From contig CAWDDG010000009.1 in the NCBI GenBank assembly GCA_963801065.1, forward strand, positions 1-64,000: a stretch of DNA of 64,000 bases. Reading direction: 5' to 3'. Below the pieces are notes generated by a model, which was not told the DNA's origin, did not search any database, and was given only the letters and a program-made list of their open reading frames with translations. A program made the position numbers and the translations under genes. The DNA is from CAWDDG01 sp963801065 (GTDB lineage: Bacteria > Actinomycetota > Actinomycetes > Jiangellales > Jiangellaceae). The stretch's first letter is position 1; each line of letters starts with the position of its first letter. This document shows positions 51,492-61,997 of this stretch, piece after piece.

Positions 51492-52220
51492 ATGACAGAT
51501 AGTCCAGTCACCGTACGCGCGCATCTCGACGAGCCCCTGTCCCGCTGGCTGTGGCTGGTGAAGTGGCTGCTCGCCATCCCGCACTTCATCATCTTGATCT
51601 TCCTGTGGATCGCGTTCTTCGTGGTGACGATCATCGCGTTCTTCGCGATCCTGTTCACCGGGCGCTACCCGCAGGGCCTGTTCGAGTTCAACGTCGGCGT
51701 GATGCGGTGGACCTGGCGGGTGGGCTACTACACCTACGACGGGCTCGGCACCGACCGGTACCCGCCGTTCTCCCTCGCCGACGACCCTGATTATCCGGCC
51801 GGGCTTCAGGTGGAGTACCCACAGGCGCTCTCACGCGGACTCGTGCTCGTCAAGTGGTGGCTGCTCGCAATTCCCCACTACGTGATCGTCGCCCTGTTCG
51901 TCGGCGGCTGGGGAGGCGGGAACTGGGGCAGCGGGAACGGGGACGACAGCCGGAATTGGGGCTGGGGCTGGGACGGGGGCTGGGAAGGGGGTTCGGCATC
52001 AGCAGGCCTGATCGGCGTCTGCGTGTTCTTCGCCGCCGTCGCCCTGCTGTTCACCGCGCGCTATCCGCGCGGGCTCTACGACTTCGTCATGGGGATGAAC
52101 CGCTGGGCGCTGCGAGTCGTGGCCTATGCCGCGCTGATGACCGACAGGTACCCGCCGTTCCGCCTCGATCAGGGCGGCACCGAGAGAGCCGAACCCGAAG
52201 CGGTTCCGACGAACCCGTAG
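51492..52220 (+). CDS. DUF4389 membrane protein with a Gly/Trp-rich loop
   Basis: This is a 242-residue protein with two repeats of the DUF4389 unit: LSRWLWLVKWLLAIPHFIIL (16-35), then FTGRYPQGLFEFNVGVMRWT and TDRYPPFSL, and again LVLVKWWLLAIPHYVIVALF and FTARYPRGLYDFVMGMNRW, TDRYPPFRL. About four membrane helices are predicted. Residues 138-169 form an unusual low-complexity loop of Gly, Trp, Asn and Asp. ATG 51492 follows GGAGGAGAC. The function of the family is unknown. Confidence 0.88.
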   Translation: MTDSPVTVRAHLDEPLSRWLWLVKWLLAIPHFIILIFLWIAFFVVTIIAFFAILFTGRYPQGLFEFNVGVMRWTWRVGYYTYDGLGTDRYPPFSLADDPDYPAGLQVEYPQALSRGLVLVKWWLLAIPHYVIVALFVGGWGGGNWGSGNGDDSRNWGWGWDGGWEGGSASAGLIGVCVFFAAVALLFTARYPRGLYDFVMGMNRWALRVVAYAALMTDRYPPFRLDQGGTERAEPEAVPTNP

Positions 52221-52272
52221 CGAGCCATGAGCGGTCCGCTTCCCGTCGAACCGCCATGGTAGTAACGCTGCT

Positions 52273-53442
52273 GTGAAGCGGATCGGGATCGACGAGCGGC
52301 GGGCGCGCCTCGCCGTCAGGCATCACCTGTCGCCCTCCGCCGTCGCACCGACGCCGGAGGAAGCCGCCCGCGGCGTGGTTGCCCTGCACGCCACAGATCC
52401 CTCCTCGGTGTTCCTGTCAGTGCATGCCCGCACCGCACCAGCGGACGTCGGGGCGATCGAGAGGGCGCTCTACGAGGAGAGGTCACTGGTCCGGATGCTC
52501 GGCATGCGCCGCACGATGTTCGTCGTGCCCGTCGAGCTGGCACCGGTGATCCAGGCCGCTTGCACCGACGCGATCGCCACCCGGCAATGGCGCACGTACA
52601 CGCAGCTGTTGGAACAGGGCGGCGTGGGTGACCGTGCGTGGCTCGAGGATGTCGTGGAGTCGACCGCGCGGGCACTCGCCGCTCGTGGCGAGGCGACCGG
52701 CGCGGAGCTGTCCATCGACGAACCACGCCTGCGCACGAAGATGCTCGTGGCCGAAGGCAAGCCGTATGCGGCGCAGCAGAACATCACCACCTGGGTTCTC
52801 TTCCTGCTCGCAGCCGAGGGCCGGATCGTCCGCGGCCGGCCACGCGGCACGTGGACGAGCAGTCAGTACAACTGGTCGCCGGCCGAGACGTGGCTGGCCG
52901 GCGGGATGGCTGAACTGCCGGTCGAGCCCGCGCGGGTGGAGCTCGTTCGACGGTGGCTGGCGGCATTCGGTCCAGCAACGGTCGCCGACGTCAAGTGGTG
53001 GACCGGTTGGACGCTCGGTCAGGTCAAGCTCGCGCTGGCCGAGATCAGGCCGGAAGAAGTCGACCTGGACGCGACGACCGGACTCGTCCTTCCGGACGAT
53101 CTCGAGCCTGCGTCGCCGCCCGACCCGTGGGTCGCGCTGCTGCCCGCGCTGGACCCGACGGCGATGGGCTGGTCGGAGCGGTCCTGGTATCTCGGCGACC
53201 ACGCATCGGTGCTCTTCGACCGGTCGGGCAACGTCGGACCGACGGTATGGAGCGACGGTCGGATCGTCGGCGGTTGGGCACAGCGAGGGGATGGTGAAGT
53301 CGTCTACCGGCTGCTGGAGGACGTCGGAAGCGACAAGGCCACGGAGGTCGACGCAGCCGCCGACCAGCTCGCCGGGTGGATCGGCGGCGTCCGGGTGACC
53401 CCGCGCTTCCGCACACCTCTGGAACGGGAACTGACCGCGTGA
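52273..53442 (+). CDS. Winged-helix DNA-binding domain protein (HTH_42, PF06224)
   Basis: This is a 389-residue protein from GTG 52273. It opens with RRARLAVRHHLSPSA and VALHATDPSSVFLSVHART, then LVRMLGMRRTMFVVP, the defining blocks of the PF06224 winged-helix family. The C-terminal half has WTSSQYNWSPAETWL and LDPTAMGWSERSWYLGDHAS. Relatives such as AlkX/YcaQ are DNA glycosylases for crosslinks or bulky adducts, but this actinobacterial branch is not characterised. It appears soluble and cytoplasmic. Confidence 0.87.
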   Translation: MKRIGIDERRARLAVRHHLSPSAVAPTPEEAARGVVALHATDPSSVFLSVHARTAPADVGAIERALYEERSLVRMLGMRRTMFVVPVELAPVIQAACTDAIATRQWRTYTQLLEQGGVGDRAWLEDVVESTARALAARGEATGAELSIDEPRLRTKMLVAEGKPYAAQQNITTWVLFLLAAEGRIVRGRPRGTWTSSQYNWSPAETWLAGGMAELPVEPARVELVRRWLAAFGPATVADVKWWTGWTLGQVKLALAEIRPEEVDLDATTGLVLPDDLEPASPPDPWVALLPALDPTAMGWSERSWYLGDHASVLFDRSGNVGPTVWSDGRIVGGWAQRGDGEVVYRLLEDVGSDKATEVDAAADQLAGWIGGVRVTPRFRTPLERELTA

Positions 53443-53569
53443 GCACAGTCGCGCGAATCCGGGAGTACCCAGTCCTGTCGGCACGCGCTAGCGTCCTGGA
53501 CATCTGAACGTCACGTTCCACGCGTACTCCTGGTCGGCAGTGCAGCCGGCCACTCCTTCTGGAGGGAAC

Positions 53570-54811
53570 ATGCCCAAGCGGTTAGCCCGATGGGGGCTCG
53601 TCGGGACGGCCCTCGCCCTGACCATTCCGATGGCACCGCAAGCGCAAGCAGACTCGCCGCACGGCGAACAGGACGAGGTGAGGTTCGCGACGTACAACGC
53701 GTCGCTCAACCGGGCCATCGAAGGTGAGCTCGTGGCGGATCTCTCGACGCCCGACGACGTCCAGGCGCAGACGGTCGCGGAGATCATCCAGCGGGTCCGT
53801 CCGGACGTCCTGCTCATCAACGAGTTCGACTTCGACGCATCCGGCACCGCGGCGGGGCTATTCCAGCAGAACTACCTCTCCGTTCCGCACAACGGCGCCG
53901 ACCCGATCGACTACCCGTTCCGCTTCGTCGCCCCGTCCAACACCGGCGTCCCGTCCGGCTTCGACCTGGACAACAACGGCAGCGTCGGGGGCGGAAACGA
54001 CGCCTTCGGCTTTGGCGCGTTCCCAGGACAGTTCGGCATGGCCGTGTACTCGCGGTACCCGATCCTGACCCCGCTGGCCCGCACGTTCCAGAACTTCCGG
54101 TGGGCGGACATGCCCGGCGCGCTTCTGCCGGACGACCCTGCCACGCCGGCGCCGGCCGACTGGTACTCAGCCGAGGAGCTCGACGTCTTCCGGCTGTCGT
54201 CGAAGAGCCATTGGGATCTGCCCATCCTGGTCGAGGGACGCATCGTCCACCTGCTCGCCAGCCACCCGACGCCACCAGTGTTCGACGGGCCCGAGGACCG
54301 TAACGGCACCCGCAACTTCGACGAGATCCGGTTCTGGGCCGATTACGTCTCCGGGGGACCGACCGCCGGGTACATCTACGACGACGAGGGCCAGGACGGC
54401 GGCCTTCCCCAGGGTTCCTCGTTCGTGATCGTAGGGGACCAGAACTCCGACCCTCTCGATGGCGACAGCATCGAAGGCGCGGCACAACAGCTCCTCGAGC
54501 ACCCGAGGGTGAACGCTGGTGTCGCCCCGGACAGTGAGGGCGCCGTCGAACAGTCAGGACTGCAGGGCGGGGCCAACCTGACCCATGAGAGCGACCCGCG
54601 TTTCGACACCGCCGACTTCAGCGACACGGCGCCAGGCAACCTGCGGGCCGACTACGTCCTGCCCAGCAAGAACCTCCGGATCGCCGATTCGGCGGTGTTC
54701 TGGCCGCTGAGTTCTGACCCCTTGTTCCGGCTGGTCGGTACGTTCCCGTTCCCCAGCTCAGATCACAAGCTGGTCTGGGTCGACGTACGAACGAATGGCG
54801 GCCGCAACTGA
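53570..54811 (+). CDS. Secreted endonuclease/exonuclease/phosphatase-family protein
   Basis: This is a 413-residue protein. The signal peptide is KRLARWGLVGTALALTIPMA with an AQA-D cleavage site. The EEP fold follows: VRFATYNASLNRA (metal Asn), LLINEFDFD (metal Glu), LVEGRIVHLLASHPTPP (catalytic His), FVIVGDQNSDP (Asp/Asn pair), and SSDHKLVWVDV (terminal Asp-His). All active-site positions are present. It probably acts as an extracellular phosphodiesterase or nuclease. ATG 53570 follows TGGAGGGA. Confidence 0.92.
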   Translation: MPKRLARWGLVGTALALTIPMAPQAQADSPHGEQDEVRFATYNASLNRAIEGELVADLSTPDDVQAQTVAEIIQRVRPDVLLINEFDFDASGTAAGLFQQNYLSVPHNGADPIDYPFRFVAPSNTGVPSGFDLDNNGSVGGGNDAFGFGAFPGQFGMAVYSRYPILTPLARTFQNFRWADMPGALLPDDPATPAPADWYSAEELDVFRLSSKSHWDLPILVEGRIVHLLASHPTPPVFDGPEDRNGTRNFDEIRFWADYVSGGPTAGYIYDDEGQDGGLPQGSSFVIVGDQNSDPLDGDSIEGAAQQLLEHPRVNAGVAPDSEGAVEQSGLQGGANLTHESDPRFDTADFSDTAPGNLRADYVLPSKNLRIADSAVFWPLSSDPLFRLVGTFPFPSSDHKLVWVDVRTNGGRN

Positions 54812-54945
54812 CCCATCACGGTGCGGGCCGCGTCACCCAGACCCGTGCCACGGCATCCCAGTGGACCACGGATCCCTCTGCCAACCGGTCGAGATCGAGC
54901 TCGGTGAGTTGACGCAACGACGCTCGAGGTCCCGCGGCGGCGGCG

Positions 54946-56139
54946 TTAGGCCAACTCGCGATTGAGCTGCTCGGTGATCACGAGCCCGGCGAGCAACGCC
55001 GTCGTCAGACCGGCGACCACCAGACCTGGGACCGTAGCTGCCAGTGGCACGGCAGCCACGAGCAGGATCACCACGGCCGCTCGCGGCCATCGCTGACGAC
55101 GCCCGACGCTTGCCCCGAACGCCATCAGCCCGATCAGGTAGAGCGCGGGGCCACCCAGCGTCACGATCGCGCCGGCGACATGCAACTCGTCTGACGGATG
55201 CGCGACCACTAGCTCGTCACCCACCGCCGTGAGGATGATCCCCGCAACGATCGGGATGTGCAGGTACGTGTAGGCGTTGCGGCCGAGCTGACCTGCTTCC
55301 TCGAGCGGGCCGCTGATCCGCCGCACCGCGGAGCCCGCGGTCTGCCCGAAGTACAGCCACCAGAGTGCCGTCGAGCCGAGGAAGGCAACCCCCAGGGCGA
55401 CGACGACCGCCACCGTGAGCTCGACCGCCGAGGCCGTCACCCCTGTCAGCACGATGCTTTCCCCGAGCGCGATGATGATGAAGAGCTGGAACCGTTCGGC
55501 GAAATGGCCGCCGTCGATCTGCCATTGGCTCATCGGCGTCCCACCGAAGCCCGGCAACCAGTAGCGGGCCATGGGCGCGACCAGATCCAGCCCGAGCGCA
55601 CTCACCCAGATCGCCCACCGCGCTCCACCATCGGCGAAGGCACCACCGATCCACAGCGGCGCCGACAACACGCTCCAGGCGAGGATCTGCTGGAAGTTGC
55701 GGTTGAAGTCGCCGCGCGGCGTGACCGAGACGACGAACGCGTTGCGTCCGACCTGCAGTGCCACGTAGCTGGAGGCGAACAGCAAGCCGTGCTCGTCGAA
55801 CGCAGCGGGAATCGCCACCGACATCAACAGGCTCGCCAGCATCACGAAGGCCAGCACCAGCCGGACTGGCACCGTCTCCGGGTCGAACCAGTTGGCCATC
55901 CACGTCGTGTAGTTCCAGGCCCAGTAGACGGCCAGCAGGAGGAAGGCCGTCTGCGCTGCGCCCTCCCAGCTCAGGTTCTCGAGCAGATGATGAGACAGCT
56001 GGGTGATCGCGAACACGTAGACCAGGTCGAAGAACAACTCGAAGAATGTCGCCCGGTGCTCGCTGGCTCGGCTGCGGATATAGGGAATGTCGGGGACGAC
56101 GTACGCGCCAGGCCGCGCAGCCTCATCGGACATGGTCAT
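54946..56139 (-). CDS. ltrA: Low-temperature-requirement A (LtrA) family membrane protein
   Basis: This is a protein of about 397 residues with about ten to eleven membrane helices. ATFFELFFDLVYVFAITQLS, WVDP-like WFDPETVPVRLVL, and HFAERFQLFIIIALGESIVL are the family signature segments (PF06772). The family was named from Listeria growth in the cold; its molecular role is unknown. Starts at GTG 56148, ATG 56139 and ATG 56133 are possible; ATG 56139 is taken here. It ends next to a short decayed stretch. Confidence 0.9.
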   Translation of the reverse strand: MTMSDEAARPGAYVVPDIPYIRSRASEHRATFFELFFDLVYVFAITQLSHHLLENLSWEGAAQTAFLLLAVYWAWNYTTWMANWFDPETVPVRLVLAFVMLASLLMSVAIPAAFDEHGLLFASSYVALQVGRNAFVVSVTPRGDFNRNFQQILAWSVLSAPLWIGGAFADGGARWAIWVSALGLDLVAPMARYWLPGFGGTPMSQWQIDGGHFAERFQLFIIIALGESIVLTGVTASAVELTVAVVVALGVAFLGSTALWWLYFGQTAGSAVRRISGPLEEAGQLGRNAYTYLHIPIVAGIILTAVGDELVVAHPSDELHVAGAIVTLGGPALYLIGLMAFGASVGRRQRWPRAAVVILLVAAVPLAATVPGLVVAGLTTALLAGLVITEQLNRELA

Positions 56140-56410
56140 GCACCCCACTGTCGTAGCAAGGACTCGGCCTTTGCGACGTCGATTCTGGCCGGGTGGTCGC
56201 GCACCAACCAGGCCAGGAACCCAACGCCGTACCCAGGGCCGGGATTGGCGGCCTCCCGTGCCTCAGCCCGTACCCAGTCGGCCTTTCGTCGTGGACGCCC
56301 ACCATCCCAAGCGCGCCCGCTCGACACACGGCCGCAGCGAATCGTCCGCCAGAGGCGCCGCCCATCGGCGCCGACACGACCGGCACCAGGACGGCGAACA
56401 TCTCGGTCAA
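56136..56410 (-). pseudogene. Nitronate monooxygenase N-terminal remnant
   Basis: The minus strand from about 56410 reads LTEMFAVLVPVVSAPMGGAS and GGRFAAAVCRAGALGMVGV, the FMN-binding start of a nitronate monooxygenase. A frame change near 56280 then gives DWVRAEAREAANPGPGYGV and GFLAWLVRDHPARIDVA, ending at 56136. Only the first ~90 residues of a protein of about 320 remain. It abuts the 5' end of ltrA. Confidence 0.75.
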
Positions 56411-56603
56411 CCACGCCGTCAGCACGACGACGAGTGTCGTAGCCCAGCACCCGGCCAGCAAGGGCATGGCCAGCCGTCCGTGGAGTCGCGAGCAGGTTGT
56501 CCTAGGCCCGTTTCCGGCGTGGTTCACCGTGGGTGAACGCGGCGCCGGAGGTGGCCTGTGGACAAGGCATCGAGTGTCGGCAGGGCCGGCTAGACTCGAA
56601 CGC

Positions 56604-58078
56604 ATGTTCGAAGTCTCGGATGCGGGGTCCGGCCGTCGTGGTGACACGGCGGGCGGGCCGGATCTGGGTGGGCTGGAGCGGATGCCGCCGGGCGCCGGGG
56701 CTGGCGGGGTTGCTGGAGCGGGTGGACCCGGCCGCGGTGTCCGACGCGGACGACCTGGTGGAGCTGGTGGCGGCCTGCCGGCGGATCAAGGCCTGGGCCG
56801 ACGGCATCGAGGTCGAGACCGCGGCCGCGCTGGCCAGCCATCCGGTGTGCGACGACATGAGGCGGCCCGGCACGGGTTCACGCCGATCCGGGCCGCCGGC
56901 CAGCTGATCGCCGCGCGGCTGGGTCTCGCCCCGAGCACCGGGGCGGACCGGGTGGCCACCGCCACCCAACTGGTCGACGAGCTGCCCGACACGGTCGCCG
57001 CGATGCGCGCCGGACAGATCGACTACCCGAAGGCGGCCGCGCTCGCGGTCGGGTCCGGGCGTTGGATCCGCCGGACCGGATGGCCGACCGGATCACCGGG
57101 GAGATGGTCACCCCGGACGGGATCCGCCGCGGGCTGGTCGCGCAGGTCGAATCCGCGGTGCTGCCCAGGGCGGGTGGCCGGTCGCTGCGGCAGCACCGCG
57201 ACGCCATCGCCCACGCGGTGGCCGCGGTGGCGCCCCGAACCGCCGAGCAACGCCACCGAGGAGGCCCGCCAGGACCGGCACGTCGCGTACTCGCCGGCGC
57301 CGGATGCGATGGCCTGGCCGAACACCTACGGGCCGGCCGAGGACGTCACCGCCATCAAGCTGATGCTGGACGCGGCCGCCGACGCCGCGAAGACCGCCGA
57401 CCCGGCCGATCCGCGCACCCTGGACCAACTGCGCTTCGATGCGCTGGCCGCGCTGGCCTGGGCGTCCCTGGACTCCGGGCACCTGGGCGGCTGCGAGCAC
57501 GCCCCCCGGCTCGGTGCGCGGCACGGCCGGGCCGCAGCCGTCGCGGTGACGGTGCCGCTGTCCACCCTGATCGGCCTCGACGACACCCCGGCCCAGCTCG
57601 CCGGGTACGGCCCGATCACCGCCGAGGTGGCCCGGCGGATCGCCGCCGCCGGCACCTGGCGGCGGCTGCTCACCGACCCCGCCACCGGCGCCCTCCTCGA
57701 CCACGGCCAGACCCGCCACACCCCGCCGCAGGACCTGATCGACCACCTCATCGCCCGGGACCGGACCTGCAGGTTCCCCACCTGCTCGCAGCCGGCGCGA
57801 CGCTGCCAGATCGACCACACCATCCCGGCCGGCGCACCCGGCTGGACCACCTCAGCCGGCAACACCGGGCCGCTGTCCGGCGGCTGCCACAACGGCAAAA
57901 CCCACGCCGGCCGGCACCTCGAACAACCGAGCCGGGCCACTTCCGATGGCGGGCACCCACCGGCCACACCTACCAGGTCGAACCCGAACCAGTCGGCCCC
58001 ATCACCGTGGGCCCGGAACCGGAACCACCCGGCGACCCCCCGGAGCCGGATCCCGGCGACGACATCCCACCGTTCTGA
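56604..58078 (+). pseudogene. 13E12-type HNH endonuclease (DUF222) with several frameshifts
   Basis: Pieces in alternating frames assemble into one DUF222-HNH protein. LLERVDPAAVSDADDLVELV leads, then (after about 56860) FTPIRAAGQLIAARLGLAP, then (after 57060) RMADRITGEMVTPDGIRRGL, then (after 57240) DAMAWPNTYGPAEDVTAIKL and TLDQLRFDALAALAWASL. The HNH part reads RDRTCRFPTCSQPARRCQID, then TSAGNTGPLSGGCHNGKTH. A last change near 57925 leads to FRWRAPTGHTYQV and a stop at 58078. At least four shifts make it non-functional. Such genes occur in many copies in actinobacteria, often in mobile-element contexts. Confidence 0.85.
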
Positions 58079-58234
58079 CCCCGGCGAACACTGTTCTGAC
58101 TCGGCGGACGCCATCCTTACCCCGGCGAACGACGACAGCACATGTCGGCGCCCGCCCAGGACGGCTCCACCTCATCGCGGGCTCGCGGTCGAGGTCAGCG
58201 AGTGTGACGCGCAGCAGGCGACCACGATCCCTAC

Positions 58235-59067
58235 TCAGGACACGTCACGTCGGCGCAGGACCAGAGCCGAGGCGGCAACGAACGCGACGACATAGAGCGC
58301 GAGCGTCAGCAGCGCCCGGCCGCCCCCGACCGCGGCGATCACGCCCGGCGACGGCGCCCCCACCTGCGCACCAGAGGTGAGTTCCGACACCAGCGAGCCG
58401 GCGTTGACGCCGGGCAGGACGTCGCGCAGCGGCCGCAGCGCTGTCAGCAGGTCGTCCGCCATGCTCGAGACCAGGTTCTCGATTCCGAGCGCCCACACGA
58501 CGCCGAGGCCGATCGGCAGCGCGATACTCCGGAACACGAAGGCCAGCGCCGCACCGAACAGCGCCCACATGGACGTGATCAACCAGCCAGTAGCCACGCC
58601 CTCGAGGATGTCCACGATCCCGGGCCACGATGCAGGCTGCGACTCGAGCGCGCCGATCACTGCACCGACGACCGCACCGACGACGAAGGTCAGCAGCACC
58701 ACCCCGAGCGCCGCGGCCACCACGGCTGCGAGCTTCGCGCCCAGCACGGTCAACCTGGCCGGCCGCTGTGTCAGCAGGGTCTTGAGGGTCCCCCAGCCGT
58801 ATTCGCTGCCGACCATCAGCGCGCCCATGATCAACACGATCGCGCCGCCGAACACCGGGGTGCCGCTGAGGGCATTGACCACGAGCTGATCCGGCAACGC
58901 CTCGCGTAGAGCGGCCTGCGCAGTTGCCGGCCCACCATCGTCGGTCAAGTACCCGGCGTACGGCAGGGCGTAGCTGAACAACACCATCAGCACCAGCCAC
59001 GTCGCCACCAGCACCCACGTCGCCGGCCGCTTCGACGCCTTCACCAGCTCCGCCAGGAACGCGGACT

Positions 59068-59071
<4 letters not shown>
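58235..59071 (-). CDS. ABC-2 type transporter permease
   Basis: This is a 278-residue protein with six membrane helices (about 18-36, 70-92, 112-140, 160-185, 185-205, 250-270). AELVKASKRPATWVLVATWL leads, and MGALMVGSEYGWGTLKTLLT is a family-typical loop before the second helix region. It couples to the ATPase gene by a 4-base ATGA overlap. It probably exports lipids, peptides or drugs. Confidence 0.9.
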
Positions 59072-59976
<905 letters not shown>

Positions 59977-60081
59977 GCCGTCAAGCCTGCGGATCGCAGT
60001 GCCTGGGCGCGTCGCCCGAGGAGCGGCACGTGGGCTACCGCAATCGGCGCAGGCCGGACCTCGGCCCGTACGCCGACCGGA

Positions 60082-60747
60082 CTACGCGAGCCAGCCGGGC
60101 CGGACGAGTCCCGACTCGTAGGCGGCCACGACGAGCTGGGCGCGGTCGCGGGCGCCGAGCTTGATCATGGCCCGGCTGACGTGGGTCTTCGCGGTGGCCG
60201 GGCTCACGAACAGGCGGCCTCCGATCTCGTCGTTGGTCAGGCCCGCGGCGACGAGCGCCATCACCTCGCGCTCGCGATCGGTCAGGACGTCGAGCTCGCG
60301 GGTAGGACCGGGCTCCTTCGCCCGCGCGGCGTATTCGGCGATGAGCCGGCGCGTGACTCCGGGCGAGAGCAAGGCGTCGCCGCTGGCCACCGTGCGGACG
60401 GCGGCGACGAGCTCGGTCGGCTCCGTGTCCTTGACCAGGAAGCCGCTGGCACCCGTTCGCAGGGCCTCGAATACGTACTCGTCCAGGTCGAACGTGGTGA
60501 GGATGATCACCCGCACGCCGGCCAGTCGGTCGTCGGCGGCGATCCGCCGGGTGGCCTCCAGCCCGTCCATGCCGGGCATCCGAACGTCCATCAGCACGAG
60601 GTCGGGTCGAGTCGCCAGGATCTCGCGGACAGCCTCGCGGCCGTCCCCCGCCTCCGCAACCACCTCGATGTCGTCCTCGGAGTCGAGCAAGGCCCTGAAC
60701 CCGGCTCGGACGAGCGCCTGGTCGTCGGCCAGCACCACCCGGATCAT
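60082..60747 (-). CDS. NarL/LuxR-family response regulator
   Basis: This is a 221-residue regulator. Asp8/Asp9, phospho-Asp54 in LVLMDVRMPGMDG, Thr in VIILTTFD and Lys in FLVKDTEP belong to the receiver. The LuxR HTH (about 150-210) has LTDREREVMALVAAGLTN and VSPATAKTHVSRAMIK. Its ATG overlaps the kinase stop by 4 bases. It lies 105 bases upstream of the ABC genes on the same strand and likely controls them. Confidence 0.95.
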   Translation of the reverse strand: MIRVVLADDQALVRAGFRALLDSEDDIEVVAEAGDGREAVREILATRPDLVLMDVRMPGMDGLEATRRIAADDRLAGVRVIILTTFDLDEYVFEALRTGASGFLVKDTEPTELVAAVRTVASGDALLSPGVTRRLIAEYAARAKEPGPTRELDVLTDREREVMALVAAGLTNDEIGGRLFVSPATAKTHVSRAMIKLGARDRAQLVVAAYESGLVRPGWLA

Positions 60748-61919
60748 GACGTCTCCTCCAGCGGAAGTACTGCGCGGACTCCGAAGCCCCGCCCCGATCT
60801 CGGCCCGGCTGACAGCGTCCCGCCGACCGCAGCGGCCCGCTCGCGCATGCCGGCGATGCCGGTGCCCTCTCGCGTCCCGGTCGTCGCCGTTCCTCGGCCG
60901 TCGTCGTCGACCTCGACGGTCAGGCTCGTCTGTCCGTACACGACCCGGACGGTCGCCGTCGACGCCCGGGCGTGGCGCACGACGTTGGTGAGCGCCTCTT
61001 GGACGATCCGGAACGCCGCCAGCTCGACGCCGGCCGGCAGGGGACGCGGGTCGCCGTCGATCACGGATCTGACGGCGACACCTGCCTGGCTGGCACGCGC
61101 CACCAACTCGTCGACGCGGGCCAGTCGCGGTGCGGGCCCGCGTGGAGCGCCCTCGTCGACCTGGCGGAGGACGCCGAGGATCGAGCGCAGCTCGACCAGG
61201 GCCTCCTTGCTGGCGTCGCGGATCGTGGTGAGGGCCGCTCGGGCCTGCGCCGGCCGCTCGTCGGCCAGGTGCAGCGCGACGCCCGCCTGCACGTTGATCA
61301 GCGAGATGTGGTGCGCGACGACGTCGTGCAGCTCTCGGGCGATCCGCAACCGCTCGTCGCCCGTCCGTCGGCGCATCTCCTCGTCCCGGGCCCGCGCAGC
61401 CTCCAACGCGCTCTCGCGGCGCGCCCGGACGACCTCCGCCACGACGAGGACCAGGAGCATCCAACCCGCAACCACGAGCATCAGCTGCCACGACGGTGGC
61501 GTGCCGAGGTCGAGGAGATACCACAGGCCGAAATGTCCGACGTACAGGACCGCAGCCGCCAGCCACGCGGCCCGCCGGTGCCCTGCGAGCACCGCATAGA
61601 ACGCCGCGACGACGGCGCTAATGATCACCGGGCCGAACGGGTACTGGCGCAGCAGGTAGACCAGCGTGACGGGGATGACGACCGCGAGAACCATGACAGG
61701 GGCGCGGCGCAGCCAGCCGAGCGCGATCGGCCCCGCGAGCAGCAGCGCGAACGCAAGGCCGTCGAGTGCGCGGCGGTCGGGCTGCCCCGACGCAGCTCCG
61801 ATCGAACCGCCGACCTGGATCAGTCCGACCAGGATCGTCAGGTTCCATCGCAGGCCGAGGGGCCAGGCCGTCGCCGCGCTCACCTCGGCACGGTAGGCCT
61901 CGGGTTCACGGGACGTCAT
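60744..61919 (-). CDS. NarL-type sensor histidine kinase
   Basis: This is a 391-residue kinase. The N-terminal half has about six hydrophobic helices (25-165). The HisKA_3 domain has His198 in RIARELHDVVAHHISLI. The ATPase part has EALTNVVRHARAS and VDDDGRG, with GIAGMRERAAAVGG at the end. It has no large extracytoplasmic sensor domain. It is coupled to the response regulator at 60082 and probably tunes the adjacent ABC exporter. Confidence 0.95.
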   Translation of the reverse strand: MTSREPEAYRAEVSAATAWPLGLRWNLTILVGLIQVGGSIGAASGQPDRRALDGLAFALLLAGPIALGWLRRAPVMVLAVVIPVTLVYLLRQYPFGPVIISAVVAAFYAVLAGHRRAAWLAAAVLYVGHFGLWYLLDLGTPPSWQLMLVVAGWMLLVLVVAEVVRARRESALEAARARDEEMRRRTGDERLRIARELHDVVAHHISLINVQAGVALHLADERPAQARAALTTIRDASKEALVELRSILGVLRQVDEGAPRGPAPRLARVDELVARASQAGVAVRSVIDGDPRPLPAGVELAAFRIVQEALTNVVRHARASTATVRVVYGQTSLTVEVDDDGRGTATTGTREGTGIAGMRERAAAVGGTLSAGPRSGRGFGVRAVLPLEETS

Positions 61920-61997
61920 CCGCCGTGGCGCCGATCCGCCACTACACCAGGCGGCGTACGCGAAGGGTGCATCAGGATCAGCAACCCACGACCCTCG

